From positions 124,001 through 188,000 of the forward strand of contig JBEHYT010000006.1 of assembly GCA_048498035.1 (NCBI GenBank): a stretch of DNA of 64,000 nt, read 5' to 3'. A model generated the notes under the pieces. It ran no database searches. It saw nothing but the letters and a program-made list of their open reading frames with translations, and was not told the origin of the DNA. This document shows positions 8,996 to 17,537 of this stretch, in pieces; the stretch's first letter is position 1; the number at the start of each line of letters is the position of its first letter. A program made the position numbers and the translations under genes. This DNA is from CADEDV01 sp048498035. GTDB taxonomy: Bacteria; Bacteroidota; Bacteroidia; Chitinophagales; Chitinophagaceae.

Positions 8996-10429
8996 ATGAA
9001 GCTCTCGATTGCTGAAAAAGACAAACAGGACCTCCTCGATAACCTGAGACCCGCCAATCTCCGCTTCCAGGAAATTTACCCGGGAGATAAGCCAGACCGG
9101 CAACCCGTACATACCGTTTATGGAGGTGCAAATCTCTTTAAATCGGATACCTGTATCAAAATGGGTGAAATAGCCCTTAAAAGCCTGCAAGCCTATGCCC
9201 CAAACTTTGTTGTACTGGCGGATGTGCTCCAGCTTGACGGCTTCGTAGAACTTCCCGCCTCCGAAAAGAAGATCGAAAAGCTGGTGCGCAAACTGGATAA
9301 ACTGAGTGAAAAAAAGCGACGTGAAGATCCGGCATGGCTGGCTTATTCTGTTTATAATAAGATTATCAAAAAATTAAAGACAGAACCCGTAGAAGATTTC
9401 AGGATTGATTTTGAAGACGGATTTGGCAATCGCCCGGACGCAGAAGAGGATGAGACCGCTGTAAATGCCGCCAAAGAACTGGCGCTGGGCATGAAGAATA
9501 AAACCATTTCGCCATTTATCGGCATTCGGATCAAACCGTTTACCGAAGATCTAAAAGCAAGAGGCGTACGTACGCTGGATATTTTTTTAAGTACGCTCCT
9601 GCAAAAGACAAAAGGCAAACTGCCGGATAACTTTGTAGTGATGCTCCCAAAAGTAACCATCCCGGAACAGGTGGTTACCCTGGTTCGCCTCTTTGAATTG
9701 ATAGAACGTGAACACGCGCTGGTGCCCGGTACGCTCAAGATGGAAACGATGGTGGAAGCTACACAGATCATCATGGACGACGAAGGCCGCAATCCGTTGA
9801 TGAAGATCATTCGCGCCAGCGAAGGCCGTTGCATCGCCGCACATTTCGGTACCTACGATTATACCGCCTCCTGCGGCATTACCGCCAAATACCAAACCAT
9901 GGCGCACCCGGTTTGCGATTTTGCACACCACATGACCAAAGTGGCATTGGGAGGAACAGGTATTTTCTTATCAGATGGCGCCACCAACGTAATGCCTGTA
10001 GCACCTCACCGCGACGCTAAATTAACGCGCGACCAACTTCGTGAAAACATACAATCGGTACACAACGCCTGGAGAATCGGGTACAATCACACCATGCATT
10101 CGCTTGTAAATGGCTTTTACCAGGGATGGGATCTGAACCCCGCACAACTGCCAATGCGCTATGCCGCCACGTATAATTTTTTCCTCAGCAGCTACGCGGA
10201 TGCTGTAGTACGACTAAAAACATTTGTAGAAAGAGCCGCCATCTCCACACTTACCGGCGACATTTTCGACGATGCCGCCACCGGACAGGGATTGCTCAAC
10301 TTTTTCCTGAAAGCACTGAACTGCGGCGCCATTTCAGAAAAAGAAGTAACCGCAACTGGTCTTACACTTGAAGAAGTAAGATCCCGCTCATTTTATAAAA
10401 TATTGCAGGGACGACGCGCAAAAAAATAA
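8996..10429 (+). CDS. DUF6986 protein, HpcH/HpaI aldolase / citrate-lyase-like
   Basis: A 477-residue TIM-barrel-type protein related to CitE/HpcH enzymes. Visible motifs: FRIDFEDGFGNRPDAEED (136-152), FIGIRIKP, FVVMLPKV, METMVEA with a candidate metal Glu (about 254), and AAHFGTYDYTASCGI with a candidate metal Asp (about 288). These are followed by HPVCDFAHH, SDGATNVMPV and GQGLLNFFLKALNCGAI. CitE-like enzymes make or break C-C bonds next to CoA-thioesters or glyoxylate. The gene follows uraH by 101 bp on the same strand, which suggests a role in the fate of ureidoglycolate or glyoxylate. That role is inference, and no ureidoglycolate lyase is present here. Some databases label relatives phosphoenolpyruvate kinase, without support visible in the sequence. 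Confidence 0.8.
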   Translation: MKLSIAEKDKQDLLDNLRPANLRFQEIYPGDKPDRQPVHTVYGGANLFKSDTCIKMGEIALKSLQAYAPNFVVLADVLQLDGFVELPASEKKIEKLVRKLDKLSEKKRREDPAWLAYSVYNKIIKKLKTEPVEDFRIDFEDGFGNRPDAEEDETAVNAAKELALGMKNKTISPFIGIRIKPFTEDLKARGVRTLDIFLSTLLQKTKGKLPDNFVVMLPKVTIPEQVVTLVRLFELIEREHALVPGTLKMETMVEATQIIMDDEGRNPLMKIIRASEGRCIAAHFGTYDYTASCGITAKYQTMAHPVCDFAHHMTKVALGGTGIFLSDGATNVMPVAPHRDAKLTRDQLRENIQSVHNAWRIGYNHTMHSLVNGFYQGWDLNPAQLPMRYAATYNFFLSSYADAVVRLKTFVERAAISTLTGDIFDDAATGQGLLNFFLKALNCGAISEKEVTATGLTLEEVRSRSFYKILQGRRAKK

Positions 10430-10511
10430 TCGTTCCTTCCGTTGAAATATGCTGTCAACCTGTAGCAGTTGACCGGCACGGTTTTTTATTTTTAAAGATA
10501 AATACAAGCGT

Positions 10512-11624
10512 ATGACGATTGCCGTATTAGGAGCAGGAATGGTGGGCAGCGCGATGGCGCTTGACCTGGTAACAAAACATAGTGTTACCTGCTTTGATAT
10601 CAATGCATTTAACCTGGAAGCCCTGAAAGAAAAAAATGATAACATCCAGGTGGCCGGCGCTGATTTCCAGGACTATGATAGCTTTTCGCTTTTTTTACAA
10701 CCGTTTGATATCGTTGTTACTGCCGTGCCCGGCTTTATGGGTTTTAAAACGCTGGAAGCCGTCATCAATGCCGGTAAAAATGTAGTGGATATTTCTTTTT
10801 TCCCGGAAGATGCGATGCAACTGCATGCGCTTGCACAGAAAAAACAGGTTACTGCTATTGTGGATTGCGGCGTAGCGCCGGGTATGAGCAACCTCGTGTT
10901 GGGTCGCTATAACGAAGAGATGAAGATAGAAAGCTTTGCCTGCTATGTAGGCGGACTGCCAATAGAAAAAAAACCTCCATTTTTTTATAAAGCGCCGTTC
11001 TCACCGGTAGATGTGATCCAGGAATACATACGTCCGGCGAGATTGGTGGAACACGGGGAAATGGTGGTAAAACCAGCGCTAAGCGACCTGGAAATGATCC
11101 AGTTTGACGAACTGGGAACACTTGAAGCGTTTAATACCGATGGTCTTCGTTCGCTAATAGTAACTATGGCGCATATCCCTGATATGAAAGAAAAAACACT
11201 TCGCTATCCAGGGCATGCTGAACTCATCATCGCCCTGCAGCAGGCGGGGTTTTTTGATACCACACCGCTCCGCTTTGAAGACACAGATATATCGCCACTG
11301 GCATTTACCTCAAAAGTGCTGGTAAACCAGTGGAAATTGCAACCCGGCGAACAGGAATTTACGGTGATGCGGATTATCATTCACGGTGAAGGCAAAACGA
11401 TTGAATACAATTTGCTGGACTATTATGATGCTGGTACAGGCATTTCATCCATGGCCCGTACAACGGGCTATACCTGTACCGCCATGGTAAATGCGATAGG
11501 TGAAGGATTGTTTACAGAGTCGGGCGTATTTCCACCGGAACTGGTTGGCAGGGATAAAAAGCTATTCAACTTTATACTGGATTATCTCGCAGAGCGGGGT
11601 GTACATTGGAAAAAAACGGAATAA
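10512..11624 (+). CDS. Saccharopine dehydrogenase-like NAD(P)-dependent oxidoreductase
   Basis: N-terminal Rossmann fold with MTIAVLGAGMVGSAMALDL (Gly-x-Gly-x-x-Gly at about 7-12) and Asp in CFDIN for the adenine ribose. These are followed by VVTAVPGFMG and the IVDCGVAPGMSNLVLG segment typical of saccharopine-dehydrogenase/lysine-dehydrogenase-like enzymes, then a mixed C-terminal domain with FNTDGLRSL. Length 370 fits. Probable substrate is an amino acid or imine adduct; which one cannot be said. It begins 82 bp after the DUF6986 gene and ends at a strong terminator, so it may be the last gene of the ureide operon or an independent unit. Confidence 0.8.
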   Translation: MTIAVLGAGMVGSAMALDLVTKHSVTCFDINAFNLEALKEKNDNIQVAGADFQDYDSFSLFLQPFDIVVTAVPGFMGFKTLEAVINAGKNVVDISFFPEDAMQLHALAQKKQVTAIVDCGVAPGMSNLVLGRYNEEMKIESFACYVGGLPIEKKPPFFYKAPFSPVDVIQEYIRPARLVEHGEMVVKPALSDLEMIQFDELGTLEAFNTDGLRSLIVTMAHIPDMKEKTLRYPGHAELIIALQQAGFFDTTPLRFEDTDISPLAFTSKVLVNQWKLQPGEQEFTVMRIIIHGEGKTIEYNLLDYYDAGTGISSMARTTGYTCTAMVNAIGEGLFTESGVFPPELVGRDKKLFNFILDYLAERGVHWKKTE

Positions 11625-11629
11625 AAAAG

Positions 11630-11661
11630 AAAACGACCCGGCATTCAGCGGGTCGTTTTTA
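11630..11661 (+). terminator. Bidirectional Rho-independent terminator
   Basis: Stem AAAACGACCCG / CGGGTCGTTTT around an 8-nt loop, with A-run before and T-run after. It lies between the convergent saccharopine-dehydrogenase-like gene and the Nfu gene and can serve both. Confidence 0.88.
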
Positions 11662-11683
11662 TTGTTCGATCAATTCAACAAGG

Positions 11684-12280
11684 TTATTCTGCTTCAGCCA
11701 CCACTTCTTTTACCTCGGGAATCATTCGCTTCATCATTCCTTCAATACCGGCTTTTAACGTGATCATTGACGAAGGACATCCACTACAGCTTCCCTGCAT
11801 CGCCAGGTTTACGGTCCCTGCTTCATAACTTTTAAACTGGATGGCACCGCCGTCCATTTCAACAGCAGGACGTACATAATTATCCAGCAATTCTTTGATT
11901 CTTTTTACCACATCATCATCATCTGCAGCCACTTCATTGGAGCTAACAGGTTTTACAGTTGCAATTTCCTCTTCGTTCACCACCGGTTTGCCTTCTTCAA
12001 GATAATCTTTCAAGAACTGGCGCACAGACGGAATCACATCCTGCCAGTCTGTTTCCGATGTCTTGGTTAGCGTTACAAAATTGCTGGCGATAAATACCGC
12101 CCGGATAAACGGGAAGCCAAATAATTCCACCGCCAGGGGCGAAGGTTTGGCGCTTTCCGCATCCGGAAAATCAATGCTCTTACCAGGATAGAGAAGCTTG
12201 TTTGCCACAAACTTCATGGTTTCCGGGTTAGGGGTCATTTCTGTATAAATACTGATAATTGGGTTGCCTGTCTTGATCAT
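11684..12280 (-). CDS. Nfu-type Fe-S cluster scaffold/carrier protein
   Basis: Two-domain NifU-like protein. The N-terminal Nfu_N domain opens with ISIYTEMTPNPETMKFVANK, a very conserved pattern. A linker rich in Glu/Asp follows, then the C-terminal NifU domain with VEMDGGAIQF and the cluster-binding CxxC in GSCSGCPSS. It carries Fe-S clusters to apo-proteins in the cytoplasm. The ATG at 12280 (MIKTGNPI) is chosen. The upstream in-frame extension to 12349 lacks family similarity, and the bases before 12280 contain a TTTG and a TAATTTTA stretch like a Bacteroidota promoter, so the longer form would run through the promoter. Confidence 0.9.
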   Translation of the reverse strand: MIKTGNPIISIYTEMTPNPETMKFVANKLLYPGKSIDFPDAESAKPSPLAVELFGFPFIRAVFIASNFVTLTKTSETDWQDVIPSVRQFLKDYLEEGKPVVNEEEIATVKPVSSNEVAADDDDVVKRIKELLDNYVRPAVEMDGGAIQFKSYEAGTVNLAMQGSCSGCPSSMITLKAGIEGMMKRMIPEVKEVVAEAE

Positions 12281-12424
12281 ATCCACAAATTGAACTGTAA
12301 AATTAACAACTTCCGGGCCGCAAAGTTTACGAGAACCGAAACAAAGCATTTCTACCCGCGGTAGCCTACCCGATTATTGAAAAACAATGAGTTATAAGAT
12401 GTTAACCTATGCGTAATGCATTGA

Positions 12425-13147
12425 TTATTCGTGAAACCGGCCTGTCTTTTTCAGGAACCGCACCAGGGCATAGATCAACAGCAGGGCGCCCAGGCTAATA
12501 CCGAGGCCAATATTCCGGTTCTGCTCACTGTACCCGGTAAGTTGCGGGTAATTGAGAAAAAGCAGCAGTGTAATACCAATGAGCCAGATAAACTGTGTAG
12601 TGTGTTCCTTCAAAATCCAGCGGCGCCAGTTAAACTCCATGCTTTTGAACGTGCCGCCAATGCCTTTCAGGCTTGGCCACCACCGGTTTACATGCCTGCA
12701 ATATTCATCAAACCCCGGCCCGAATTTGCCCCGCAAAAAATTTTCTTCCGCCAGCACAATAGCCTGGTAGATAAAAAGGAAAATCGGGATCATAATGGCA
12801 ACATAAAACAGCGAATTGGCAAGAATGCCCACACCAAGCAGCATCAGGATATTACCTACATACAGGGGATTTCTGCAGTGCGAAAAAATGCCCTCGGTAA
12901 CAAGCCCCTCCGCATACGGTTTACCCGCTTTTCCGCCTCTTACAATATAGGCCAGTCCAATAGTGAGGCCACGGATCAACTGCCCGGTAATGGTAACGAC
13001 AAGACCCAGCACAATCGGCCAGATATAATAATGCGAACCAAATACAGATGCCCGGAAAAGATTGGGAGAAGGAATGAAAAGCGCACCGTAGAAAAGGATA
13101 AAAATCCAATTGCGATACCTGAAAAAGAAATTGCCGATTGCTACCAT
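12425..13147 (-). CDS. Isoprenylcysteine carboxyl methyltransferase-like integral membrane protein
   Basis: 240 residues with about five hydrophobic segments. The ICMT/phospholipid methyltransferase signature is present: GLVTEGIFSHCRNPLYVGNIL, followed by a long hydrophobic stretch and AEENFLRGKFGPGFDEYCRHVNRWWP, the S-adenosylmethionine-binding EE...Y...V.R..P pattern. A lipid or small hydrophobic molecule is the likely methyl acceptor in bacteria; the true substrate is unknown. It lies 7 bp downstream of cmoA on the same strand, so the two are probably cotranscribed SAM enzymes. Confidence 0.85.
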   Translation of the reverse strand: MVAIGNFFFRYRNWIFILFYGALFIPSPNLFRASVFGSHYYIWPIVLGLVVTITGQLIRGLTIGLAYIVRGGKAGKPYAEGLVTEGIFSHCRNPLYVGNILMLLGVGILANSLFYVAIMIPIFLFIYQAIVLAEENFLRGKFGPGFDEYCRHVNRWWPSLKGIGGTFKSMEFNWRRWILKEHTTQFIWLIGITLLLFLNYPQLTGYSEQNRNIGLGISLGALLLIYALVRFLKKTGRFHE

Positions 13148-13154
13148 GCCGTGC

Positions 13155-13883
13155 TTACTTTTTTATAGCGATTATTCCTGCAAAATTGTACCATTTGAAA
13201 AACACCTCGCAATGACTAAAACCACGATCACGCAGCATGGTAATATTTTCACTCAGCTTATACGGAACAAGCACGTTTTCCAGCGCCTCGCGTTTTTGGG
13301 AAATCTCCATTTCGCTGTAGTTATTCCTGCGCTTGTAGTTATAATAATATTCAATAAAATCACGGTTGAACAGGCTGTCTTCCGCAAGGATCTTTTCCAC
13401 CAGGATCAGCACGCCACCAGGATTTAAACCTTCATAAATACTGCGTACAAGTTGTTCACGGTAAATAGGACGTACAAACTGCAACGTCAGGCAAAGAATG
13501 GCCACAGAGGCATTGCTCACGTTTACGCCCTGGTTCAGGTCTTCACAGCGCAATTCGTAATTGCGGGAAAAGCCCAGTTCCATCAGCTTCGATTTGCATT
13601 TGTCGAGCATTTCCTGGGAGTCATCTACTCCAATAAACCGCACATCCTGGTCTACCATCGTATTCATGCCAATCATCGTGGTGCCGGTAGAGCAGCCCAG
13701 GTCATATACGTCAGATCCTACGCGCGCGTGCTCAGCAGCTAATTCTGCCACCATCCGCTGAATTTCTCCATAATATGGCACCGAACGGTTGACCATATCG
13801 TCAAATACATTCGCCACATTGGCGCCAAACTTAAAGTCACTGGCTTTTTCTATCGTGTCTTTGAAAACTTCATCTTTGCCCAT
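13155..13883 (-). CDS. cmoA: Carboxy-S-adenosyl-L-methionine synthase CmoA-like
   Basis: Close match in layout to CmoA, which turns SAM and prephenate into carboxy-SAM for tRNA wobble uridine modification. It has FDDMVNRSVPYYGEIQRM at the start, VYDLGCSTGTT for SAM binding, ILCLTLQFV, IYEGLNPGGVLILVEK and NYSEMEISQKREALENVL. The Arg in NRSVP fits the carboxylate-binding residue. The partner CmoB is not in this window. A generic SAM methyltransferase reading is less likely because the RSVP and EISQKR patterns are specific. Confidence 0.88.
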   Translation of the reverse strand: MGKDEVFKDTIEKASDFKFGANVANVFDDMVNRSVPYYGEIQRMVAELAAEHARVGSDVYDLGCSTGTTMIGMNTMVDQDVRFIGVDDSQEMLDKCKSKLMELGFSRNYELRCEDLNQGVNVSNASVAILCLTLQFVRPIYREQLVRSIYEGLNPGGVLILVEKILAEDSLFNRDFIEYYYNYKRRNNYSEMEISQKREALENVLVPYKLSENITMLRDRGFSHCEVFFKWYNFAGIIAIKK

Positions 13884-13961
13884 ACGTTATTAAATTAACG
13901 GGTACAAAAGTATAACAATTTCAATCAGTATCGCCGGGATTCAGCCCGGCTAAATAGGCTT

Positions 13962-14321
13962 ATGAAAAAGATGTATCACCTCGCCAATTGCACCACCTGC
14001 CAGGCTATTATTAAGGAAACAGGGGTGGAGACCCATGGCGTCCAACTGCAAGACATCAAAACCCAACCCATTACTCCAGCCCAGCTGGACGAAATGAAAA
14101 AACTGGCCGGCAGCTACGAAGCCCTTTTTAGCCGACGCGCTATGAAATACAAGGAATGGGGTTTGAAAGACAAAGCGCTGACCGAAAAAGACTATAGGGA
14201 CTATATCCTGGACGAATACACTTTTTTAAAGCGTCCCGTTACCATCCTCGGAAACCGGATCTTTGTTGGCAATGATAAAAAAACGGTGCTGGCGCTGAAA
14301 AATGCGCTTGCAGAACGTTAA
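13962..14321 (+). CDS. ArsC/Spx family thioredoxin-fold protein
   Basis: 119 residues of the arsenate reductase (ArsC)/Spx fold. The N-terminal CTTC (Cys10, Cys13) is the redox pair expected for Spx/YffB-type members. The central RRAMKYKEWGLKDKALTEKDY and the FLKRPVTILGNRIFVG segment are family hallmarks. It may be a thiol oxidoreductase or regulator; arsenate reductase activity is not proven, since no ars genes are nearby. It diverges from cmoA with a 78-bp intergenic region and runs towards the MsrB gene, a second redox repair function. Confidence 0.82.
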   Translation: MKKMYHLANCTTCQAIIKETGVETHGVQLQDIKTQPITPAQLDEMKKLAGSYEALFSRRAMKYKEWGLKDKALTEKDYRDYILDEYTFLKRPVTILGNRIFVGNDKKTVLALKNALAER

Positions 14322-14396
14322 AACTTGCGTTAATCCAGGCCAATGAGGCAAACCGGCGGGGGTGGTTTTTCGTTTATTAACCAGAAAATCACGTGT

Positions 14397-14945
14397 ATGA
14401 AACGAATTCCGGTATTAGCTATTGCGGTGGTGGCCCTGCTGCAAAGTAGTTGCGGCGAGGCCCAAACCAGCGGCAAAAAGAAGAATTTTCCTGACCCGCC
14501 CATTGCTACGTCCAAAACAACGTATCCAATGCAGCTTTCAGATGCGGAATGGCGCAGCCGCCTGTCGGCCGGACAATACTATATCCTTCGCCAGGAAGGA
14601 ACAGAACGTGCCGGCACCGGTAAATACGATCATTTTTATGAAAAAGGCACTTATTATTCAGCCGCATCTCTTCAGCCCGTTTTTAGTTCCGATACCAAAT
14701 TCAATTCCGGAACCGGCTGGCCCAGCTTTTATGCGCCGGTATCACCAGACGCGGTAAAACTTGTAAAAGACACCAGCTATGGGGAAGTGCGCTGGGCGGT
14801 AGTAGATAGTAAAAGCGGCTCACATCTCGGCCATGTGTTTGACGATGGTCCGCGACCTACGGGAAAACGATATTGCATTAATTCAGCCGCACTCATCTTT
14901 GTTCCGGAAGGGGGCACTCCACCCACTTCGGCCAAAGGACAATAA
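14397..14945 (+). CDS. msrB: Peptide-methionine (R)-S-oxide reductase, lipoprotein form
   Basis: MsrB reduces methionine-R-sulfoxide in damaged proteins. The ATG at 14397 gives a lipoprotein signal with lipobox QSSC (Cys19), so the enzyme faces the periplasm. The MsrB domain has FNSGTGWPSFY, GSHLGHVFDDGP and RYCINSAAL, with the catalytic Cys at about 160. The four zinc cysteines of common MsrB are absent: the first CxxC position reads YYSAAS and the second lacks Cys before GSHLGHVF. It is therefore a zinc-free type. An upstream ATG at 14343 would only put 18 residues before the signal peptide. Confidence 0.92.
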   Translation: MKRIPVLAIAVVALLQSSCGEAQTSGKKKNFPDPPIATSKTTYPMQLSDAEWRSRLSAGQYYILRQEGTERAGTGKYDHFYEKGTYYSAASLQPVFSSDTKFNSGTGWPSFYAPVSPDAVKLVKDTSYGEVRWAVVDSKSGSHLGHVFDDGPRPTGKRYCINSAALIFVPEGGTPPTSAKGQ

Positions 14946-14966
14946 AACGAATTGTCACGTGTTGAT

Positions 14967-14996
14967 AAGCAGCTACAATTCCGTGGCTGCTTTTTG
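14967..14996. terminator. Terminator between convergent msrB and exporter genes
   Basis: Stem AAGCAGC / GCTGCTT with a 12-nt loop, followed on the plus strand by TTTTTG. The right arm overlaps the last codons of the minus-strand exporter gene. Confidence 0.6.
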
Positions 14997-16208
14997 TTTG
15001 CGCTCACGCGAAAAAATCCTGGTGATCACAAACAGGCTTGCAATCATAAATATTGCACCCGCCACAAACGGTATTCCCGGGAAATAAAACGGCGCTTTTG
15101 AAGACGTAAAATAACTGAAGAGATTAGTGATGATCAATGGGCCCAGCACGGTGGTAAGACTCATCAGCGATGTTAATACGCCCTGCAACTGGCCCTGTTC
15201 CTTTGGTGATACATGCGCGGAAATAGTTGCCTGCAGCGCAGGATTTGCTATACCACCCAGGCAATAAGGAACCAGGAATGCGTACATCATCCAGCTTTGA
15301 TTGGCAAAGGCAAACAGGAGCAGCCCTATGGAATACAGCACCAGTCCGAGATAGATGCTTTTTTCATTGCCAAGTTTAGGTCCTATTACAGGCGTTAATC
15401 CCGCCTGTACACCGCCCACCAACAAGCCAACAATGGCCAGTGAAAATCCAATTTGTTTTTTTGTCCAGGAAAAAACGTGTTCTGTAAAAAAGCTCCAGTT
15501 ACTTTGAACGGCCTGTGCTGCCAGGTAAATTAAAAAGAAGCAAAGCGCCATGGAGGCAATTCCTTTTTTTGTTGCCAGGAACTGGAACGTACCAAATGGA
15601 TTGGCTTTTTTCCAATGAAACGGTCTGCGGTTTTCCGGCGCCAGCGATTCCGGCAGTACAAAGAATCCATATAACAAATTCAGGAAGCAAAGCACCGCAG
15701 CAGCATAAAAAGGTGCGCGAATACCCCAGCCGGAGATGAGTCCGCCGAGTGCAGGACCAATTACAAAGCCCAATCCGAATGCTGCGCCAATCATTCCAAA
15801 ATTTTTAGCGCGCGTTTCAGGCGTACTCACATCGGCGATATAGGCAGAGGCGGTAGTAAAACTTGCGCCGGTTAATCCGGCAACAACACGTCCTATAAAC
15901 AACAATCCATAGGAATTTACAATAGCCTGGAAAAGATAATCAACGGTAAAACCGGCAAGTGAACAGAGGATAACGGGTCTTCTGCCAAAGCGATCGCTCA
16001 GATTCCCCACTACCGGTGAGAAGAAAAATTGGGTAAGCGCATACGCAGTGAGGAGATATCCGCCATATTTGCTGGCTTCTGCAACCGTTATATGCTTTAA
16101 TTGTACTATAAGATCCGGTAATACCGGGATAATAATTCCAAAACCCATTACGTCGATCAATAACGTAATGAAAATAAATCCGATCGCAGGTTTTCGGGAG
16201 CCAGCCAT
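14973..16208 (-). CDS. TetA-like major facilitator superfamily drug exporter
   Basis: 411 residues with 12 predicted membrane spans. The MFS motif A lies in loop 2-3 as GNLSDRFGRRPVIL, with the repeat-like KLGNEKSIYLG in the second half. The opening MGFGIIIPVLPDLI and GASFTTASAYIADVSTPETRAKNFG are characteristic of TCR/Tet MFS transporters, which exchange drug for proton. The ATG at 16208 is preferred to 16268 because family similarity begins at AGSRKPAIGFIFITLLID. The actual substrate is not predictable. It stands alone, with no TetR-type regulator beside it. Confidence 0.9.
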   Translation of the reverse strand: MAGSRKPAIGFIFITLLIDVMGFGIIIPVLPDLIVQLKHITVAEASKYGGYLLTAYALTQFFFSPVVGNLSDRFGRRPVILCSLAGFTVDYLFQAIVNSYGLLFIGRVVAGLTGASFTTASAYIADVSTPETRAKNFGMIGAAFGLGFVIGPALGGLISGWGIRAPFYAAAVLCFLNLLYGFFVLPESLAPENRRPFHWKKANPFGTFQFLATKKGIASMALCFFLIYLAAQAVQSNWSFFTEHVFSWTKKQIGFSLAIVGLLVGGVQAGLTPVIGPKLGNEKSIYLGLVLYSIGLLLFAFANQSWMMYAFLVPYCLGGIANPALQATISAHVSPKEQGQLQGVLTSLMSLTTVLGPLIITNLFSYFTSSKAPFYFPGIPFVAGAIFMIASLFVITRIFSRERKQKAATEL

Positions 16209-16403
16209 AGACTGAAAAAATAGTGCAAAAACGCGTTTTTTTTGCAGTCGGGGTGCATTTTCTTTCATTCAGGCATGTTTTTAGGTTAAGAGAATTAACA
16301 AAGCCTGAAGAATTGCCGACTTTAGCCGGTTTACCTTTGGCTCCCGTTACCACTAAGCCTTCTGATCCTATATCCCTTCATTTTTTCACTAAACACATTA
16401 AAC

Positions 16404-17294
16404 ATGAAACTGAACCAGCTCATTTTGACCGCGTCTTCATCTGTTCTCCTGTTTTCCTGCGTTAGTACAAAAAAATTCAAAGCAGCACAACTACAGTACA
16501 CGGAACTGCAAGGCAAATACAATTTGCTGCAATCAGATCTCACTAATTGCAACACGGATAAAGATGCATTGGCGCGCCAGAAGAATGCGCTTGAAAATGA
16601 CAATGCTTCTCTCAATGGCAAAGTGAACGACCTGAACAAACAGATCGATTACCTGAAGCAAAACAGTACGCAACTACTGAAGCAACTGGAAGATCTTTCT
16701 ATTATATCCGCAGCCCAGTCTGACAACATCAAGAAGTCGCTGGAAAATATCGGCGCTAAAGACGCCTATATCCAAACGCTGCAGCAGCAAATGGCCCGCA
16801 AAGATTCACTGAATATGGCGCTGGTCATGAACCTTAAAGGCGCCATCGGGAACCTGGACGACCAGGACATCAACATTAAAGTTGATAAAAGCGTAGTGTA
16901 CATTGATATCTCCGACAAACTTCTTTTCAAAAGTGGCAAGTATGAGGTAACGCCGCAGGCGAAAGTAGTGCTGGGTAAAGTAGCAATGGTATTGAAAAAC
17001 CAGCCCGATATCGAATTTATGGTGGAAGGTAATACCGATAATGTTCCGTATAGAAGCGGCGTATTGCTCGACAACTGGGATCTGAGTGTGAAGCGTGCCA
17101 CAGCCGTGGTTCGGATCCTGCAAAATCAATATGGCCTTGATCCGGCAAAGATGGCTGCCGCAGGCCGCAGCGAGTACAAGCCGGTAGACGACAACTCAAC
17201 AGCCGCCGGAAGAGCTGCTAACCGCCGCACAAGGATCGTGATCCTTCCGCAGCTGGATCAGTTCTTCAAACTGCTGGAGCCCCAAAAGCAATAA
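16404..17294 (+). CDS. OmpA family lipoprotein with coiled-coil linker
   Basis: A lipoprotein signal ends at lipobox LFSC, then about 110 residues of coiled coil (LQGKYNLLQSDLTNC to LEDLSIISA), then an OmpA peptidoglycan-binding domain. That domain shows VEGNTDNVPYRSG, DLSVKRATAVVRIL, GRSEYKPV and AANRRTRIVILPQ with the Asp and Arg that hold diaminopimelate. It ties the outer membrane to the cell wall. Length 296. The last 29 codons and the following hairpin are repeated twice more directly downstream, see the repeat array. Confidence 0.93.
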   Translation: MKLNQLILTASSSVLLFSCVSTKKFKAAQLQYTELQGKYNLLQSDLTNCNTDKDALARQKNALENDNASLNGKVNDLNKQIDYLKQNSTQLLKQLEDLSIISAAQSDNIKKSLENIGAKDAYIQTLQQQMARKDSLNMALVMNLKGAIGNLDDQDINIKVDKSVVYIDISDKLLFKSGKYEVTPQAKVVLGKVAMVLKNQPDIEFMVEGNTDNVPYRSGVLLDNWDLSVKRATAVVRILQNQYGLDPAKMAAAGRSEYKPVDDNSTAAGRAANRRTRIVILPQLDQFFKLLEPQKQ

Positions 17295-17322
17295 GACAAG
17301 ATCTCAACTAGAAGAAGCAACC

Positions 17323-17362
17323 ATGCCCCTAACCCCACACTTTAGTGTGGGGTTAGGGGCAT
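17323..17362 (+). terminator. Perfect 18-bp hairpin behind ompA (unit 1)
   Basis: Arms 17323-17340 and 17345-17362 pair without mismatch around loop TTTA. The inner part is CCCCACAC/GTGTGGGG. No long T-run follows, only ATTCTTC, so it may act as an mRNA-stabilising or Rho-limiting 3' structure more than as a classical terminator. Confidence 0.75.
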
Positions 17363-17370
17363 TCTTCGTT

Positions 17371-17460
17371 GCCGGAAGAGCTGCTAACCGTCGCACACGC
17401 ATCGTGATCCTTCCGCAGCTGGATCAGTTCTTCAAACTGCTGGAACCCCAAAAGGAATAA
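17371..17460 (+). pseudogene. Duplicated OmpA C-terminal fragment, copy 2
   Basis: Thirty codons matching the end of the OmpA protein (AGRAANRRTRIVILPQ... stop), without any start codon. Compared with the intact gene, three changes are silent (CGC to CGT, AGG to CGC, GAG to GAA) and one is Gln to Glu before the stop. The bias to silent changes suggests the copy was shaped while it was part of a working gene. Confidence 0.85.
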
Positions 17461-17488
17461 GACAAGATTTTAAATAGAAGAAGCATCC

Positions 17489-17529
17489 ATGCGCCCGGCC
17501 CCACACTTTAGTGTGGGGGCTGGGCGCAT
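17489..17529 (+). terminator. Hairpin of unit 2, outer stem changed on both arms
   Basis: Same inner stem and TTTA loop as unit 1. The outer stem reads GCGCCCGG against CTGGGCGC, paired with one bulged G and one G-T wobble. The change on both arms keeps the structure. Confidence 0.75.
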
Positions 17530-17537
17530 TCTTCATT

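Noticed and set aside
12431..13168. Plus-strand frame of 245 codons opposite the ICMT-like gene
   Set aside because: The opposite strand has clear methyltransferase motifs; this frame has no family features.
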